DNA of 64,000 nucleotides, taken from the NCBI RefSeq assembly GCF_012034175.1, contig NZ_JAATEJ010000022.1, forward strand, positions 101,959 to 165,958, written 5' to 3'. Shown here piece after piece: positions 34,249 to 45,823 of this stretch. Every line of letters begins with the position of its first letter. Position 1 is the stretch's first letter. Source of the stretch: Actinacidiphila epipremni (lineage in GTDB: Bacteria > Actinomycetota > Actinomycetes > Streptomycetales > Streptomycetaceae). A program made the position numbers and the translations under genes. Under the pieces are notes generated by a model, which did no database searches, was not told the DNA's origin, and was given only the letters and a program-made list of their open reading frames with translations.

Positions 34249-34262
34249 TCGAAGCGCTTCGA
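34249..34262. promoter_or_regulatory. Putative LacI-family operator, importer side
   Basis: TCGAAGCGCTTCGA is a perfect 14-base palindrome with a central CG, the usual form of LacI/GalR sites. It lies 107 bases before the solute-binding protein start. The rest of the 397-base divergent region holds no gene that I can support. Confidence 0.75.
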
Positions 34263-34368
34263 TTGCGATGCGGACGGCATCCCCCCGTCGCTGCGACGCC
34301 CAGGACTTCTCCCACCTGCCTTGCACGACGCTCGTCACGGAACCTCCCAGGCGAAGGGCCGCCCCACC

Positions 34369-36066
34369 ATGAGCATCGAGTTGAACCGCAGATCCCTCGT
34401 GAACGGCGCGGTCGCCGTCGCCGGAGCCACCGCGCTGTCCCCGCTGCTGGCCGCGTGCGGCGGTGGCGGCAGCGGCAGCAGCACCCGGCGCAAGGGCGGC
34501 ACGAACACCAAGAAGGGCGCCGCCGCCGCGCTCCCGGCGTACGTCCCGAGCACCGCCGTGCAGGCCGACATCCCCTCGACGACCGGCGCGGCCGGCGCGG
34601 TCACCGACCCGGGCTTCCTGAAGTACCCGGCGAGCCCCGTGAAGTCGGTCCAGGGCACCCCCGGCGCGGGCGGCTCGTACACCACCCTCACCCCGCTGTG
34701 GGGCACGATCCCGGCGGCGGGCAACCCCTTCTACAAGGCCGTGAACAAGGCGCTGGGCGCCACGCTCACCATGAAGCCGGCCAACGGCGTCACGTACGAC
34801 ACGACCATCACCACGCTGACCGCCGCCCGCAAGCTGCCCGACTGGGTGCAACTGCCCGGCTGGTGGAACGCCACCTTCAAGGTCGGCGAGCTGTGCGGCA
34901 CCCAACTCGCCGACCTCACGCCGTATCTGGCCGGCGACAAGGCCAAGAAGTACCCCAACCTCGCCGCCCTGCCGAGCGGCGCGTGGGCGGCCGGCATGTG
35001 GCAGGACAAGCTCTACGGCATACCGAGCTTCGCCACCGGCTTCGGCCTGCCGGGCCAGTATTTCTACCGGGGCGACGTCTTCGCCGCGAAGGGCATCGAC
35101 GCCGGCGACGTGAAGTCCTGCGACGACCTGCTCGCCCTCGGCAAGGAACTCACCGACGCCAAGGGCAACGTGTGGGCCTTCGACGACCTGTGGCCGTACA
35201 TCTTCCAGGTCTTCGACTTCGCGGAGAAGTTCGCCGTCACCGACGGCAAGCTGGTGCACAAGTACGAGCAGCCGGAGTTCATCGAGGCGCTCAACTGGTG
35301 CTACAAGGTGGCCAAGTCCGGTTACGTGCACCCCGACGCGCTCGCCGGCAACAACAACGACGCCAAGACCCGCTTCTACGCCGGCAAGGTGCTCGTCACC
35401 GCGGACGGCACCGGCGCCTGGAACGGCGCCGACGCGCAGGCCGGCATCGCGGCCGACAAGAACTACCGGCGGGCCTCCTTCACGCCCTTCTCCGCCGACG
35501 GCAGCAAGCCGCCGCGCCTTTTCCTCAGCGCCTCCGCGGGCGAGTTCAGCTACCTCAACGCCCGGCTCAAGCCCGAGCAGATCGAGGAGTGCCTGCGCAT
35601 CGCCGACTACCTGGCCGCGCCCTACGGCACCGCCGAGTACGCGCTGATCAACTTCGGCGTCGAGGGCGTCGACTACACGCTCGGCGCGAGCGGCCCGACG
35701 CCCACCAAGTCGGGCCTGGCCAACGTGCAGGCGCAGACCTTCCCCTTCCTCGCCACGCCCGTCAACGTCATCAGCAACCCCGACTTCCCCGACGTCACCA
35801 AGGACCGCTGCGCCTGGAACACCGCCGCGGCGGCGTACGCGTACAAGCCGGTCTTCTGGAACATGAACATCACCGTGCCGCAGCGCTACGCCACCGCGGA
35901 CGCCGGGCAGGCCGTCGAGGACACCGTCAAGGACGTCTACCACGGCATCAAGCCGGTCTCCGCCTTCCAGGACGCGCTGAGCACCTGGAAGGGCAGCGGC
36001 GGCGGTGACGCGCTGGTGGCGTGGTACCAGGCGAACGTGCTGGACAAGCTCGGCACGGGCCAGTAA
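34369..36066 (+). CDS. Sugar ABC importer solute-binding lipoprotein (CUT1, LplA-type)
   Basis: 565 residues. The signal NRRSLVNGAVAVAGATALSP ends in lipobox LAAC with lipidated Cys30. The RR pair suggests possible Tat export, as for many Streptomyces lipoproteins. A Gly/Ser/Lys linker follows. The mature part is long, typical of the LplA/YtcQ group that binds larger oligosaccharides, with TTLTPLWGTIPAAGNPFYKA, many Trp/Tyr residues and AAPYGTAEYALINFGVEG. It is the first gene of the importer operon. The ligand is inferred from the neighbouring hydrolases as xyloglucan-type oligosaccharides. Confidence 0.9.
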   Translation: MSIELNRRSLVNGAVAVAGATALSPLLAACGGGGSGSSTRRKGGTNTKKGAAAALPAYVPSTAVQADIPSTTGAAGAVTDPGFLKYPASPVKSVQGTPGAGGSYTTLTPLWGTIPAAGNPFYKAVNKALGATLTMKPANGVTYDTTITTLTAARKLPDWVQLPGWWNATFKVGELCGTQLADLTPYLAGDKAKKYPNLAALPSGAWAAGMWQDKLYGIPSFATGFGLPGQYFYRGDVFAAKGIDAGDVKSCDDLLALGKELTDAKGNVWAFDDLWPYIFQVFDFAEKFAVTDGKLVHKYEQPEFIEALNWCYKVAKSGYVHPDALAGNNNDAKTRFYAGKVLVTADGTGAWNGADAQAGIAADKNYRRASFTPFSADGSKPPRLFLSASAGEFSYLNARLKPEQIEECLRIADYLAAPYGTAEYALINFGVEGVDYTLGASGPTPTKSGLANVQAQTFPFLATPVNVISNPDFPDVTKDRCAWNTAAAAYAYKPVFWNMNITVPQRYATADAGQAVEDTVKDVYHGIKPVSAFQDALSTWKGSGGGDALVAWYQANVLDKLGTGQ

Positions 36067-36077
36067 GGGGTACGACG

Positions 36078-37136
36078 ATGGCGTCGACCGTCGCAGAACA
36101 GGGCGAGGAAGAGCAGGGCGAGGACCAGGAGCGCGTCGGCGGACCGCGGCGGCCGGCACGGGTCGGGCGGCGGGCACGGGTCGGGCGGCGGGCGCGGGCC
36201 GGGTCGGCGGCCGGCCGCGGCGGGAACCGGCTCACCTGGCGGATCCGGTTGCGCCGCGACAAGTCGCTGATCCTCATGACGCTGCCCGCGATCGGCCTGC
36301 TGCTGGTCTTCAACTACCTGCCGATGGTCGGCACCGTCACCGCCTTCCAGTTCTACGACCCGCTGGACGGCATCCGCGGCAGCGAGTGGGCGGGCTTCGC
36401 CAACTTCCGCCAGCTGTTCGGCGATCCGCTGTTCTGGCACGCGATGGAGAACACCCTCTACATCAGCGCCGTGCAGCTCCTGCTCTTCTTCCCGATCCCG
36501 ATCCTGCTCGCGCTGCTGCTCAACTCGGTCCTCAACTCCCGTGTCCGGTCGGTCATCCAGGCCATCACCTTCCTGCCGCACTTCTACTCGTGGGTGCTGG
36601 TGGTGACCCTCTTCCAGCAGATGCTCGGCGGCGCGGGACTGCTCAACCACTTCCTGCGCGAGCACCAGTTGGGCACCTGGGACGTGATGACCGACCCGCA
36701 CACCTTCGCGCTGCTGGTCACCTCGCAGGTGGTGTGGAAGGACGCGGGCTGGGGCATCATCGTCTTCCTCGCCGCGCTGTCGGCCATCGACCAGAATCTG
36801 TACGAGGCCGCCGCGTCGGACGGCGCGGGCCGCTGGCGGCGCATGTGGCACATCACGCTGCCCGGCATGCGCAGCGTCATCGTGCTGATGCTCGTGCTGC
36901 GGCTCGGCAACACGCTGTCGGTCGGCTTCGAGCAACTGCTCATCCAGCGCTACGCGGTGGGCCACGACGCGGCCGACGTGCTCGACACCTTCTCGTACTA
37001 CTACGGCATCGGGACCCAGAACTACAGCTACGGCGCCGCCGCCGGCATCTTCAAGAGCGTGATCTCGCTGCTGCTGATCTGGGGCGCCAACAAGCTGGCC
37101 CACCGCTTCGGCGAGGACGGACTGTACCGGAAATGA
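36078..37136 (+). CDS. Sugar ABC importer permease, LplB-type
   Basis: 352 residues with about six membrane helices after an Arg/Gly-rich cytoplasmic N terminus of about 60 residues. Family signs are SLILMTLPAIGLLLVFNYLP and the EAA loop EAAASDGAGRWRRMWHITLP, which contacts the ATPase. The ATG at 36078 is 12 bases after the lipoprotein stop. A tandem duplication in the N-terminal tail (RVGRRA twice) arises from a repeated 18-base block near 36168-36203. No ATPase gene is in the window; a shared ATPase such as MsiK is the likely motor. Confidence 0.92.
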   Translation: MASTVAEQGEEEQGEDQERVGGPRRPARVGRRARVGRRARAGSAAGRGGNRLTWRIRLRRDKSLILMTLPAIGLLLVFNYLPMVGTVTAFQFYDPLDGIRGSEWAGFANFRQLFGDPLFWHAMENTLYISAVQLLLFFPIPILLALLLNSVLNSRVRSVIQAITFLPHFYSWVLVVTLFQQMLGGAGLLNHFLREHQLGTWDVMTDPHTFALLVTSQVVWKDAGWGIIVFLAALSAIDQNLYEAAASDGAGRWRRMWHITLPGMRSVIVLMLVLRLGNTLSVGFEQLLIQRYAVGHDAADVLDTFSYYYGIGTQNYSYGAAAGIFKSVISLLLIWGANKLAHRFGEDGLYRK

Positions 37137-38083
37137 CCACTCTCACCGCACCCCCCGCGCGCGTGGCCGGCCGTCCGCGCCACCCGGACCGCCCCACGTG
37201 GGAGGAACCGCCGACCGTCGCCGGCCAGGGCGCCAAGGGCCTGACGCTGGGCGCCGTGGTGGTGCTCATCCTGCTGCCGCTCTACTGCGTGGTGCTCACC
37301 AGCTTCTCCACGCCCGGCGCGATCAACCGGGCCGGCGGCCTGGTCATCGTGCCCGACGGCCTGACCCTGGACGCGTACACCACGATGCTGCGCGACGAGA
37401 CCGTACGGCGGGCGCTGCTGGTCACGTCCGGCATCACGCTCGTGGGCACGGCGGTCTCGATGGCGGTGTCGGTGCTGTGCGCGTACGGGCTGTCGCGCGC
37501 CCGGTCGCTCGGCCACCGGTTCCTGCTGCTGGTGCTGGTCGTGACGATGTTCGTCAACGGCGGCCTGATCCCGACCTTCCTGGTGGTCAACGGGCTGGGC
37601 GGCTTCGGGAAATACTGGGCGCTGATCCTGCCGAGCGCGGTGAGCGTCTTCAACATCCTTGTGCTGCGCAGTTTCTACTCCGGCACGGCGAGCGAGCTCA
37701 TCGACGCCGCCCGGATGGACGGCGCCAACGAGTGGCGCATCCTGTGGTCGGTGGTGCTGCCGACCTCGCGGGCGGTGACCGCGGTCATCTCCCTTTTCTA
37801 CGCGGTCGGTTACTGGAACACCTTCTTCAACGCGATGCTCTACCTGCCGGCCGACAGCCAGAAGTGGCCGCTGCAGATGGTGCTCTACGAGTACGTGAAC
37901 CGGGGGATGAACATGCCGGGCCAGGTGAACAGCGGTTACGGCGTCGCGGGCCATTCGCAGACGGCGCCGCTGTCGCTCCAGATGGCCGTCGTCGTCCTCA
38001 CGCTGCTGCCGGTGACCGTCGTCTTCCCGTTCATGCAGAAGCACTTCGCGAAGGGGATGCTCACCGGCGCGATCAAGGGCTGA
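37133..38083 (+). CDS. Sugar ABC importer permease, YtcP/LplC-type
   Basis: 316 residues. The ATG overlaps the previous stop (ATGA). Six helices are expected; the EAA loop reads IDAARMDGANEWRILWSVVL. The N-terminal 35 residues are Pro/Arg-rich. It partners the preceding permease as the CUT1 heterodimer. A strong hairpin follows 18 bases after the stop, ending the three-gene operon. Confidence 0.92.
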   Translation: MTTLTAPPARVAGRPRHPDRPTWEEPPTVAGQGAKGLTLGAVVVLILLPLYCVVLTSFSTPGAINRAGGLVIVPDGLTLDAYTTMLRDETVRRALLVTSGITLVGTAVSMAVSVLCAYGLSRARSLGHRFLLLVLVVTMFVNGGLIPTFLVVNGLGGFGKYWALILPSAVSVFNILVLRSFYSGTASELIDAARMDGANEWRILWSVVLPTSRAVTAVISLFYAVGYWNTFFNAMLYLPADSQKWPLQMVLYEYVNRGMNMPGQVNSGYGVAGHSQTAPLSLQMAVVVLTLLPVTVVFPFMQKHFAKGMLTGAIKG

Positions 38084-38101
38084 GCCGCCCTCCCCCAGAC
38101 A

Positions 38102-38148
38102 GGGCCGGTCCCGCGCGCCCATCCCCCGCTGCGTGACGGGACCGGCCC
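38102..38148 (+). terminator. Rho-independent-like hairpin after the importer operon
   Basis: Perfect 12-base stem (GGGCCGGTCCCG / CGGGACCGGCCC) with a 23-base loop, just after the permease stop. No T tract, as usual in Streptomyces. Confidence 0.75.
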
Positions 38149-38266
38149 CACGGCGACACCATGACCGGGCAGCGGCACACGCCCGGCACCCGCCCGGCAT
38201 CCGAGCGGCACTCGACGCGGCAGCACACGCGGTACACGAGCGGCACGACACGAAGGGTCCACCAGC

Positions 38267-39277
38267 ATGGTGACTTTGGCCGAGGTGGCCAAGCACGCGG
38301 GCGTCTCCGCGAGCACCGTCAGCTACGTCCTCAGCGGCAAGCGCTCCATCTCCACCCCCACCAGGGAGCGGGTCGAGCAGGCGATCAGCGAGCTGGGCTA
38401 CCACCCCAACGCCGGCGCCCGCGCGCTCGCCGGGAAGCGCTCGCACATCATCGCGCTGGTCGTGCCGCTGCGCACCGACGTCTATGTGCCGATCATGATG
38501 GAGATCGCGATCTCCGTGACGGTCGCGGCCCGCAGCTTCGGCTACGACGTGCTGCTCATCACCAACGACGAGGGCCCCGAGGGCCTGCGCCGGGTCGCCG
38601 CGAGCGGCCTGGCCGACGGGGTGATCCTGATGGACGTCGAACTCGACGACGCCCGCATCCCGGTGCTGCGCGAGACCGGCACGCACGCCGCCCTCATCGG
38701 GCTGCCCGCCGACACCACCGGACTGGCCTGCGTGGACCACGACTTCGCCGGCGCGGGCGCGCTGTGCGCCGAGCACCTGGCCGACCTCGGCCACCAGGAC
38801 ATCGCCTTCATCGGCTACGCGCCGGCCGTCTACCAGCGGCACGCCGGATACGCCGAGCGCACCCTCAGCGGCTTCCGCGAACGGGCCGCCGAGCGGGGCC
38901 TGCGGGTGCTGCACCGGCCGTGCGAGGGCAGTTACGAGAGCACCGCGGGCGCGCTGTCCCGCATCCTCGCCGACCGCCCCGACACGACGGGCTTCGTGGT
39001 GCAGAACGAGGGCGCGATCGGCCCGCTGCTGAGCCTGCTGCGCACCAGCGGCCGGGTGGTGCCCGAGGACGCCTCCGTCGTGGCGCTGTGCCCGGACCCG
39101 CTCGCCGAGCAGTATTCGCCGCGGCTCACCGCGGTGACCGGGCCGGCCAACGAACTGGGGCGGCAGGCGGTCGCGTTGGTCATGAACCGGCTGGAGGGCG
39201 AGCCCACGGCGGAGGTCAGCCTGCTCACGCCGGTGCTCACGCCCCGGGAGAGCAGCGGGCCGGCGCCGGCGCGCTGA
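38267..39277 (+). CDS. LacI-family transcriptional regulator
   Basis: 336 residues. The N-terminal helix-turn-helix is LAEVAKHAGVSASTVSYVLS, with hinge LGYHPNAGARALAGKRS. The periplasmic-binding-like ligand domain covers about 60-330 with VTLSGF-type and IAFIGY elements. It should repress the GH3 gene and the importer through the palindromes at 34039 and 34249 and release them when an imported sugar binds. It starts with an ATG after GAAGGG. GH31 and GH42 follow on the same strand with a 105-base gap, so they may share its transcript. Confidence 0.92.
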   Translation: MVTLAEVAKHAGVSASTVSYVLSGKRSISTPTRERVEQAISELGYHPNAGARALAGKRSHIIALVVPLRTDVYVPIMMEIAISVTVAARSFGYDVLLITNDEGPEGLRRVAASGLADGVILMDVELDDARIPVLRETGTHAALIGLPADTTGLACVDHDFAGAGALCAEHLADLGHQDIAFIGYAPAVYQRHAGYAERTLSGFRERAAERGLRVLHRPCEGSYESTAGALSRILADRPDTTGFVVQNEGAIGPLLSLLRTSGRVVPEDASVVALCPDPLAEQYSPRLTAVTGPANELGRQAVALVMNRLEGEPTAEVSLLTPVLTPRESSGPAPAR

Positions 39278-39382
39278 ACCCGCCCCCCGCCGGCAGGGCC
39301 GACGCCGGTGGCGCTGACCCCCGCCCGCCCCGCACACCTTTCCGCCCCTACGTCAACGCCCAAGCACACCGGGAGCTTTCGC

Positions 39383-41430
39383 ATGCCCACCTTCTTCCGC
39401 GACCTCGGCCACGCCCTGGAGTGGCGTGCCAAGGGCGAGACCCTGCGCGTCGAGGCGTGGGGGCAGGACTCGGTCCGGGTCCGGGCCGTGCCCGGCGGGG
39501 AGTTGCTCGACGACCTGCCGGGTGCGCTGCTGCCCGGCGGCCCGCCGCCGTCGCCGGACCCGGTGGCGGTGAGCGTGGCCGAGCACAGCGCGACGCTCGT
39601 CAACGGCGCCCTGACCGTACGCATCGACGCCGGCACGGACGGCCGGCTCACCCCGTATCTCCCGGCGGACGCCGGCCGGTTGACCTTCCTGCGCACCGCG
39701 GACGGCGCCGAGCTGCTCGCCGAGGAGCCGCACCACTTCTGGTGGCCGGGCCCCAGGCTCACCACCGCGACCGGCAACGGCTACCACCGCATCGAGCAGC
39801 GCTTCCGCGGCCACGACGGCGAGCGCTTCTACGGCCTGGGCCAGCACACCCACGGCCTGCTCGACCAGAAGGGCGCCGTCATCGACCTCGTGCAGCGCAA
39901 CGCCGAGGTGACCGTCCCCTTCCTGGTCTCCAGCCGCGGCTACGGCTTCCTGTGGAATTCCCCGGCGATCGGCCGGGTCGAACTCGCCGCGACCGGTACG
40001 CGCTGGGTCGCCGACAGCGCCCGGCAGACCGACTACTGGGTCACCGCGGGCCAACCCGCGTCCGTCCTGGCCCGATACGCCGACGCCACCGGGCACGCGC
40101 CCGAACTCCCCTCCTGGGCCTCGGGGTTCTGGCAATGCAAGCTGCGCTACCGCACGCAGGACGAACTCCTCGCCGTCGCACGCGAGTACAAGCGGCGCGG
40201 GCTGCCGCTGTCCGTCATCGTGTGCGACTTCTTCCACTGGACGCACCTGGGCGACTGGCGCTTTGACCCCGCCCAGTGGCCCGACCCGGCCGCGATGACC
40301 GCCGAACTCGCCGAGATGGGCGTGCGGTTGATGGTGTCGGTATGGCCTTCGGTGAGCCCGGCGAGCGAGAACTACCACCCGATGGGCGACCACGGCCTGC
40401 TCGTCGGCACCGAGTACGGCCCCGTCGCGCACGCCGACTGGCCCGACAAGGGCCTCGGCGCGTACTCGGCGCAGGTCGCCTTCTACGACGCCACGAACGC
40501 GGAGGCGCGCGGCTACGTGTGGGAGCGGCTGCGCGACAACTACCTGGCGCACGGCGTCTCGACCTTCTGGCTCGACGCGTGCGAACCGGAGCTCAAGCCC
40601 GGCTACCCGGCGAACCTGCGCTACCACGCCGGGCCGGGCCTTGAGGTCGGCAACCTCTACCCGCGGGAGAACGCCCGCATGGTGTGGGAGGGCCTGCGGT
40701 CCTGCGGGGTGACGGACGTGGTCTCGCTCAACCGCTCCTCGTGGGCCGGCGCGCAGCGCTACGGCGCCGCGCTGTGGTCCGGCGACATCGCCACGACGTA
40801 TCCCTCGCTGCGGGCGCAGATCGCCGCGGGCCTCAACGTCATGATGTCCGGCATCCCGTGGTGGACCACCGACATCGGCGGCTTCCACGGCGGCGACCCC
40901 GCCGACCCCGCGTACCGCGAGCTGCTCGTGCGGTGGTTCCAGTACGGCGCCTTCTGCCCGCTGTTCCGGCTGCACGGCTTCCGCGGCGAGGAGCAGGTGC
41001 TGGAGCCCGGCATGACCGGCCTGGACAACGAGGTGTGGTCGTACGGCGAGGAGGCGTACGGCATCCTGCGGACGTATCTGCTGCTGCGGGAGCGGCTGCG
41101 CCCTTACGTGGACGCGCAGATGCGGACCGCGGCGCGGACCGGACTGCCGCCGATGCGCCCGCTGTTCGTGGACTTCCCCGCGGACGAGCGCAGTTGGGGT
41201 GTGGCGGACGCCTTCATGTGCGGGCCGTCGCTGCTCGTCGCGCCGGTGACGCGGGCGGGGGCGCGGGAGCGCGAGGTGTGGCTGCCGGGCGGGGCGCGGT
41301 GGCAGGACGCGTGGACCGGCGAGGAGTACGCGGGCGGGGCGGTGGTGCGGGTGGCGGCGCCGCTGGAGCGGATACCGCTCTTCCTGCGGGACGGGGCGGA
41401 ACTGCCCATCGCCGAGGGGGAGTCGGCGCC

Positions 41431-41434
<4 letters not shown>
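39383..41434 (+). CDS. GH31 alpha-xylosidase-type glycosidase
   Basis: 683 residues. Start chosen at the ATG after GGGAGC, since the longer frame begins in a GTG with no ribosome site. The GH31 barrel shows RGLPLSVIVCDFFHWTHLGD, nucleophile Asp398 in FWLDACEPE and acid/base Asp468 in LWSGDIATTYPSL. It is followed by WWTTDIGGFHGG and the C-terminal beta domains. The pattern is closest to YicI-like alpha-xylosidases, which release xylose from xyloglucan oligosaccharides, though alpha-glucosidase cannot be excluded. No signal peptide. Its stop overlaps the GH42 start (GTGA), indicating one transcript. Confidence 0.88.
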
Positions 41435-43539
<2,105 letters not shown>

Positions 43540-43629
43540 CGCCACCCCGGGGCCGGCAGAGGCACCTTGCCGATCTTGTCGATAAGCTTGCCCCGGACGG
43601 ACGTTCGAGCACATGGGGGTGCGATCACC

Positions 43630-44055
43630 GTGGTGGACGACAACAAGAAAGTGGTCACGGGCTTCTTCGCGGCGTCGAGCGAGCGCCGGCTGGAGGACCT
43701 GCCGCGGTTCATGGCGCACGACGTCGTGGACCACAACAAGATCATCCACGGTGAACCCGACGAACCCGGCGCCGCGTTCGAGGGACTGCGCCAGCAGCTC
43801 GCCGCGTTCGACCCGCTCACGGTCCAGGTGGACGAACTGATCGCGGAGGGCGACCGGGTGGTCGCCCGCGTCACCCAGCGCGGCGTCCACACCGGCAGCC
43901 ACCCGCGCATGCCCGAGCCGACCGGGCGGAGCTTCGAGGTCGAGGCGATCTGGATCTTCACCCTGGCCGACGGGAAGATCACCTCGATCCGCGCGGTCAG
44001 CGACCGCCTCGGCCTGTTCCTCCAGCTCGGCTGGCCCTGGCCGCAGGCCGACTAG
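43630..44055 (+). CDS. SnoaL-like polyketide cyclase/ester cyclase family protein
   Basis: 141 residues from the GTG at 43630; a TTG at 43567 would add 21 residues but lacks family support. The NTF2/SnoaL fold is suggested by GFFAASSERRLEDLPRFMAH, the DHNK pair, the IAEGDRVVARVTQRGVHTG strand and the final FEVEAIWIFTLADGKI. These small proteins bind hydrophobic ligands and some catalyse ring closure; many have no known substrate. The stop codon shares its last base with the left end of the repeat element at 44055. Confidence 0.75.
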   Translation: MVDDNKKVVTGFFAASSERRLEDLPRFMAHDVVDHNKIIHGEPDEPGAAFEGLRQQLAAFDPLTVQVDELIAEGDRVVARVTQRGVHTGSHPRMPEPTGRSFEVEAIWIFTLADGKITSIRAVSDRLGLFLQLGWPWPQAD

Positions 44056-44283
44056 GGGGTGTCCGGCACATAGCGTCGTCCCGCCCGTCAGAGCGGGGGC
44101 CGGCGGGGCTGGGTGCGTGCGAGGGCAAGGCGGAGGGAGGAGAGCGCTCGGGGCGCCTCCCGCCGAAGGCAGGGGGAGGGCTGCGCCGACGACCGACAAC
44201 GCAGCTGGGGCACCCCCACGCGCCGCCGTGGGGGAATGCGTGCCCAGCCCCGCCAGGCAGACGGGACTTGCCAGACACCCCCC
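44055..44283. mobile_element. MITE-like non-autonomous element with 14-base terminal inverted repeats
   Basis: The ends GGGGGTGTCCGGCA (44055-44068) and TGCCAGACACCCCC (44269-44282) are inverted repeats matching at 13 of 14 positions and bracket 229 bases with no gene. Inside lies a second inverted pair (GGCGGGGCTGGG 44102-44113 / CCCAGCCCCGCC 44243-44254) and a perfect 8-base hairpin at 44213-44234. No clear target duplication is seen. Similar end sequences are common between Streptomyces genes as I recall. It also fills the gap between two convergent genes, where its hairpins could act as terminators. Confidence 0.6.
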
Positions 44284-44295
44284 GGCGCGCTCGCG

Positions 44296-45390
44296 TCACG
44301 CGTTCCAGGCCAGCAGCGACTGCACCGCCGGCTGCGGCAGGTTCGCCTCCTGCCCCACCGCCAGGAACGCGCCCTGGAGCGCCGGGGGTTGGACGCCGGG
44401 GCCGAACAGCTGCTGCGCCGCGGACAGGGCGATGCTCATCGCCGGGGCGACGCCGCCGCCGGAGGCGAGGGCGCCGATGGCACCCGAGGCGCGGAGGAAC
44501 TGCGCCAGGAGCGCGCGGTTTTCGGCGCGGGCCGCCTCGTAGGGGTTGTAGCGCACGACGTGGGCCGCGGCCTCGGTGATGACGTCCATCGGGAGGAACA
44601 GGTGCCGGCCGATGCCGGCGACGGCCAGTTGGAGGGCGCGGTAGTGGTGGGTCATCGCGGCGGCCTCGGAGTGGTATTCGTCCCGCGCCACACGCGCGAA
44701 GTGGTCGCCGCCGGTGCGCGTCATGCCCAACCGCACCAGCAGCGGTCCGATCTGCCGCACCGCCTCGTCCGCGCCGACGGCGTTCGCGTACGCGTGGAAG
44801 GCGTACGTGGCCACCGCGTCCCGCGCGCCCGGCTCCAACTCCGGTACGACGATGGCCTGGTGGGACTGCGGCAGCGGCGTCGCCGCGAGCCGGCCGCGTA
44901 CCTGCGGGGTGAGGTCGAGGGCGTCCAGGACCCGCCAACGCAGGGCGTCGTTGTAGGCGTTGACCGTGCCCTCGGCGAGCGCCGCGAGGTTCACCACCTG
45001 CCACACCAGCAGGGCCACCGCCTCGCGCCGCCGCTTGTCGTCGTGCCGCACCTTGGCCTTGGCCAGGCCCGCGCCCACCACCCCGGCGAGCGTCGACGCG
45101 AGCTCGACGAGTTCCGCCTCCTCGGCGCGGCGGCGGGCCGAGGCGCCGAACGTACGCTGCCAGAAGGTGCGGCCGTTCTCGTTGACGCGGTGCGCGAGCG
45201 CGCCGCCGGCCGCCGCGCCCGCCGCGGAGGCGCCGTCCACCATCCGCTGCGCCTTGCGCTGCGCCTCGGGCGCGTGGTCGAGCATGCGCCGCGCCTCGCC
45301 GAACAGGGTCGCGCCACGGGTGCTCGGCAGGTAGCTCTCCAGGCGCGTCAGGCCCTGGCCCATCGTCCGCGCGACCTCGGTCGTCGCCAT
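44296..45390 (-). CDS. Unrecognised Ala-rich alpha-helical protein
   Basis: 364 residues from the ATG of MATTEVARTMGQ; a GTG further upstream would add 19 residues. I do not recognise a family. The composition is soluble, Ala-rich and helical throughout, with no signal peptide or clear transmembrane helix. Notable stretches are LPSTRGATLFGEARRMLDHA, VRHDDKRRREAVALLVWQVV and IGRHLFLPMDVITEAAAHVV, and a weakly hydrophobic Gly-rich patch ALASGGGVAPAM. It diverges from the LuxR/GAF regulator across a 433-base spacer, so the two may be functionally linked. Confidence 0.7.
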   Translation of the reverse strand: MATTEVARTMGQGLTRLESYLPSTRGATLFGEARRMLDHAPEAQRKAQRMVDGASAAGAAAGGALAHRVNENGRTFWQRTFGASARRRAEEAELVELASTLAGVVGAGLAKAKVRHDDKRRREAVALLVWQVVNLAALAEGTVNAYNDALRWRVLDALDLTPQVRGRLAATPLPQSHQAIVVPELEPGARDAVATYAFHAYANAVGADEAVRQIGPLLVRLGMTRTGGDHFARVARDEYHSEAAAMTHHYRALQLAVAGIGRHLFLPMDVITEAAAHVVRYNPYEAARAENRALLAQFLRASGAIGALASGGGVAPAMSIALSAAQQLFGPGVQPPALQGAFLAVGQEANLPQPAVQSLLAWNA

Positions 45391-45555
45391 CACACTCCCC
45401 CTCACCGCCGCGCCATGCCCGCTGCCCGCGCCGGCGGCGGTCGGCACGGTGGGGCTCTTCGCGGGGTGGAGGGGCCGGTGCGACCAACCGCGGCGGGGCG
45501 GTCCCGGGGCTCACCCCCCGGGCGGCGTCCGGGCCGGGCCGCGAGGTTCCCTCGA

Positions 45556-45621
45556 CCTCGCCGCGACCGTGCCTGGACCTCGCCCCGGTCGTGCCGGGAG
45601 CACGCCCCGGTCGTGCCGTGA
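45556..45621. repeat. Three tandem 22-base repeats in the divergent spacer
   Basis: Units start at 45556, 45578 and 45600; units 2 and 3 share the 16-base core CGCCCCGGTCGTGCCG exactly. A shorter fourth partial unit follows. Apart from these repeats and the inverted repeat near 45790, the 45391-45823 spacer shows no gene. Confidence 0.75.
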
Positions 45622-45789
45622 CCTCGCCCGGCCCGGGCGGGGCCGCGCCCGGACCTCCCCCCGGTCACGCGTGCCGCTCCCGCCCTTCCCCCCGGCCGGA
45701 CGCCGGCCCCTCCCCCATCCCCCCTGACACGGACCTCGTTCCCCGGGGTCCTGCTCCCACGATAAGGACCCGGATCCTCCGCAACCCAT

Positions 45790-45803
45790 CCCAGATTCCT
45801 GGG
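45790..45803. promoter_or_regulatory. Inverted repeat 20 bases upstream of the LuxR/GAF gene
   Basis: CCCAG-ATTC-CTGGG, immediately upstream of TACCCT at 45812, a possible -10. The ATG lies 12 bases after TACCCT's first base, so the transcript may be nearly leaderless and the repeat may be an operator. Confidence 0.45.
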
Positions 45804-45823
45804 AAGTTGCCTACCCTCGACCC

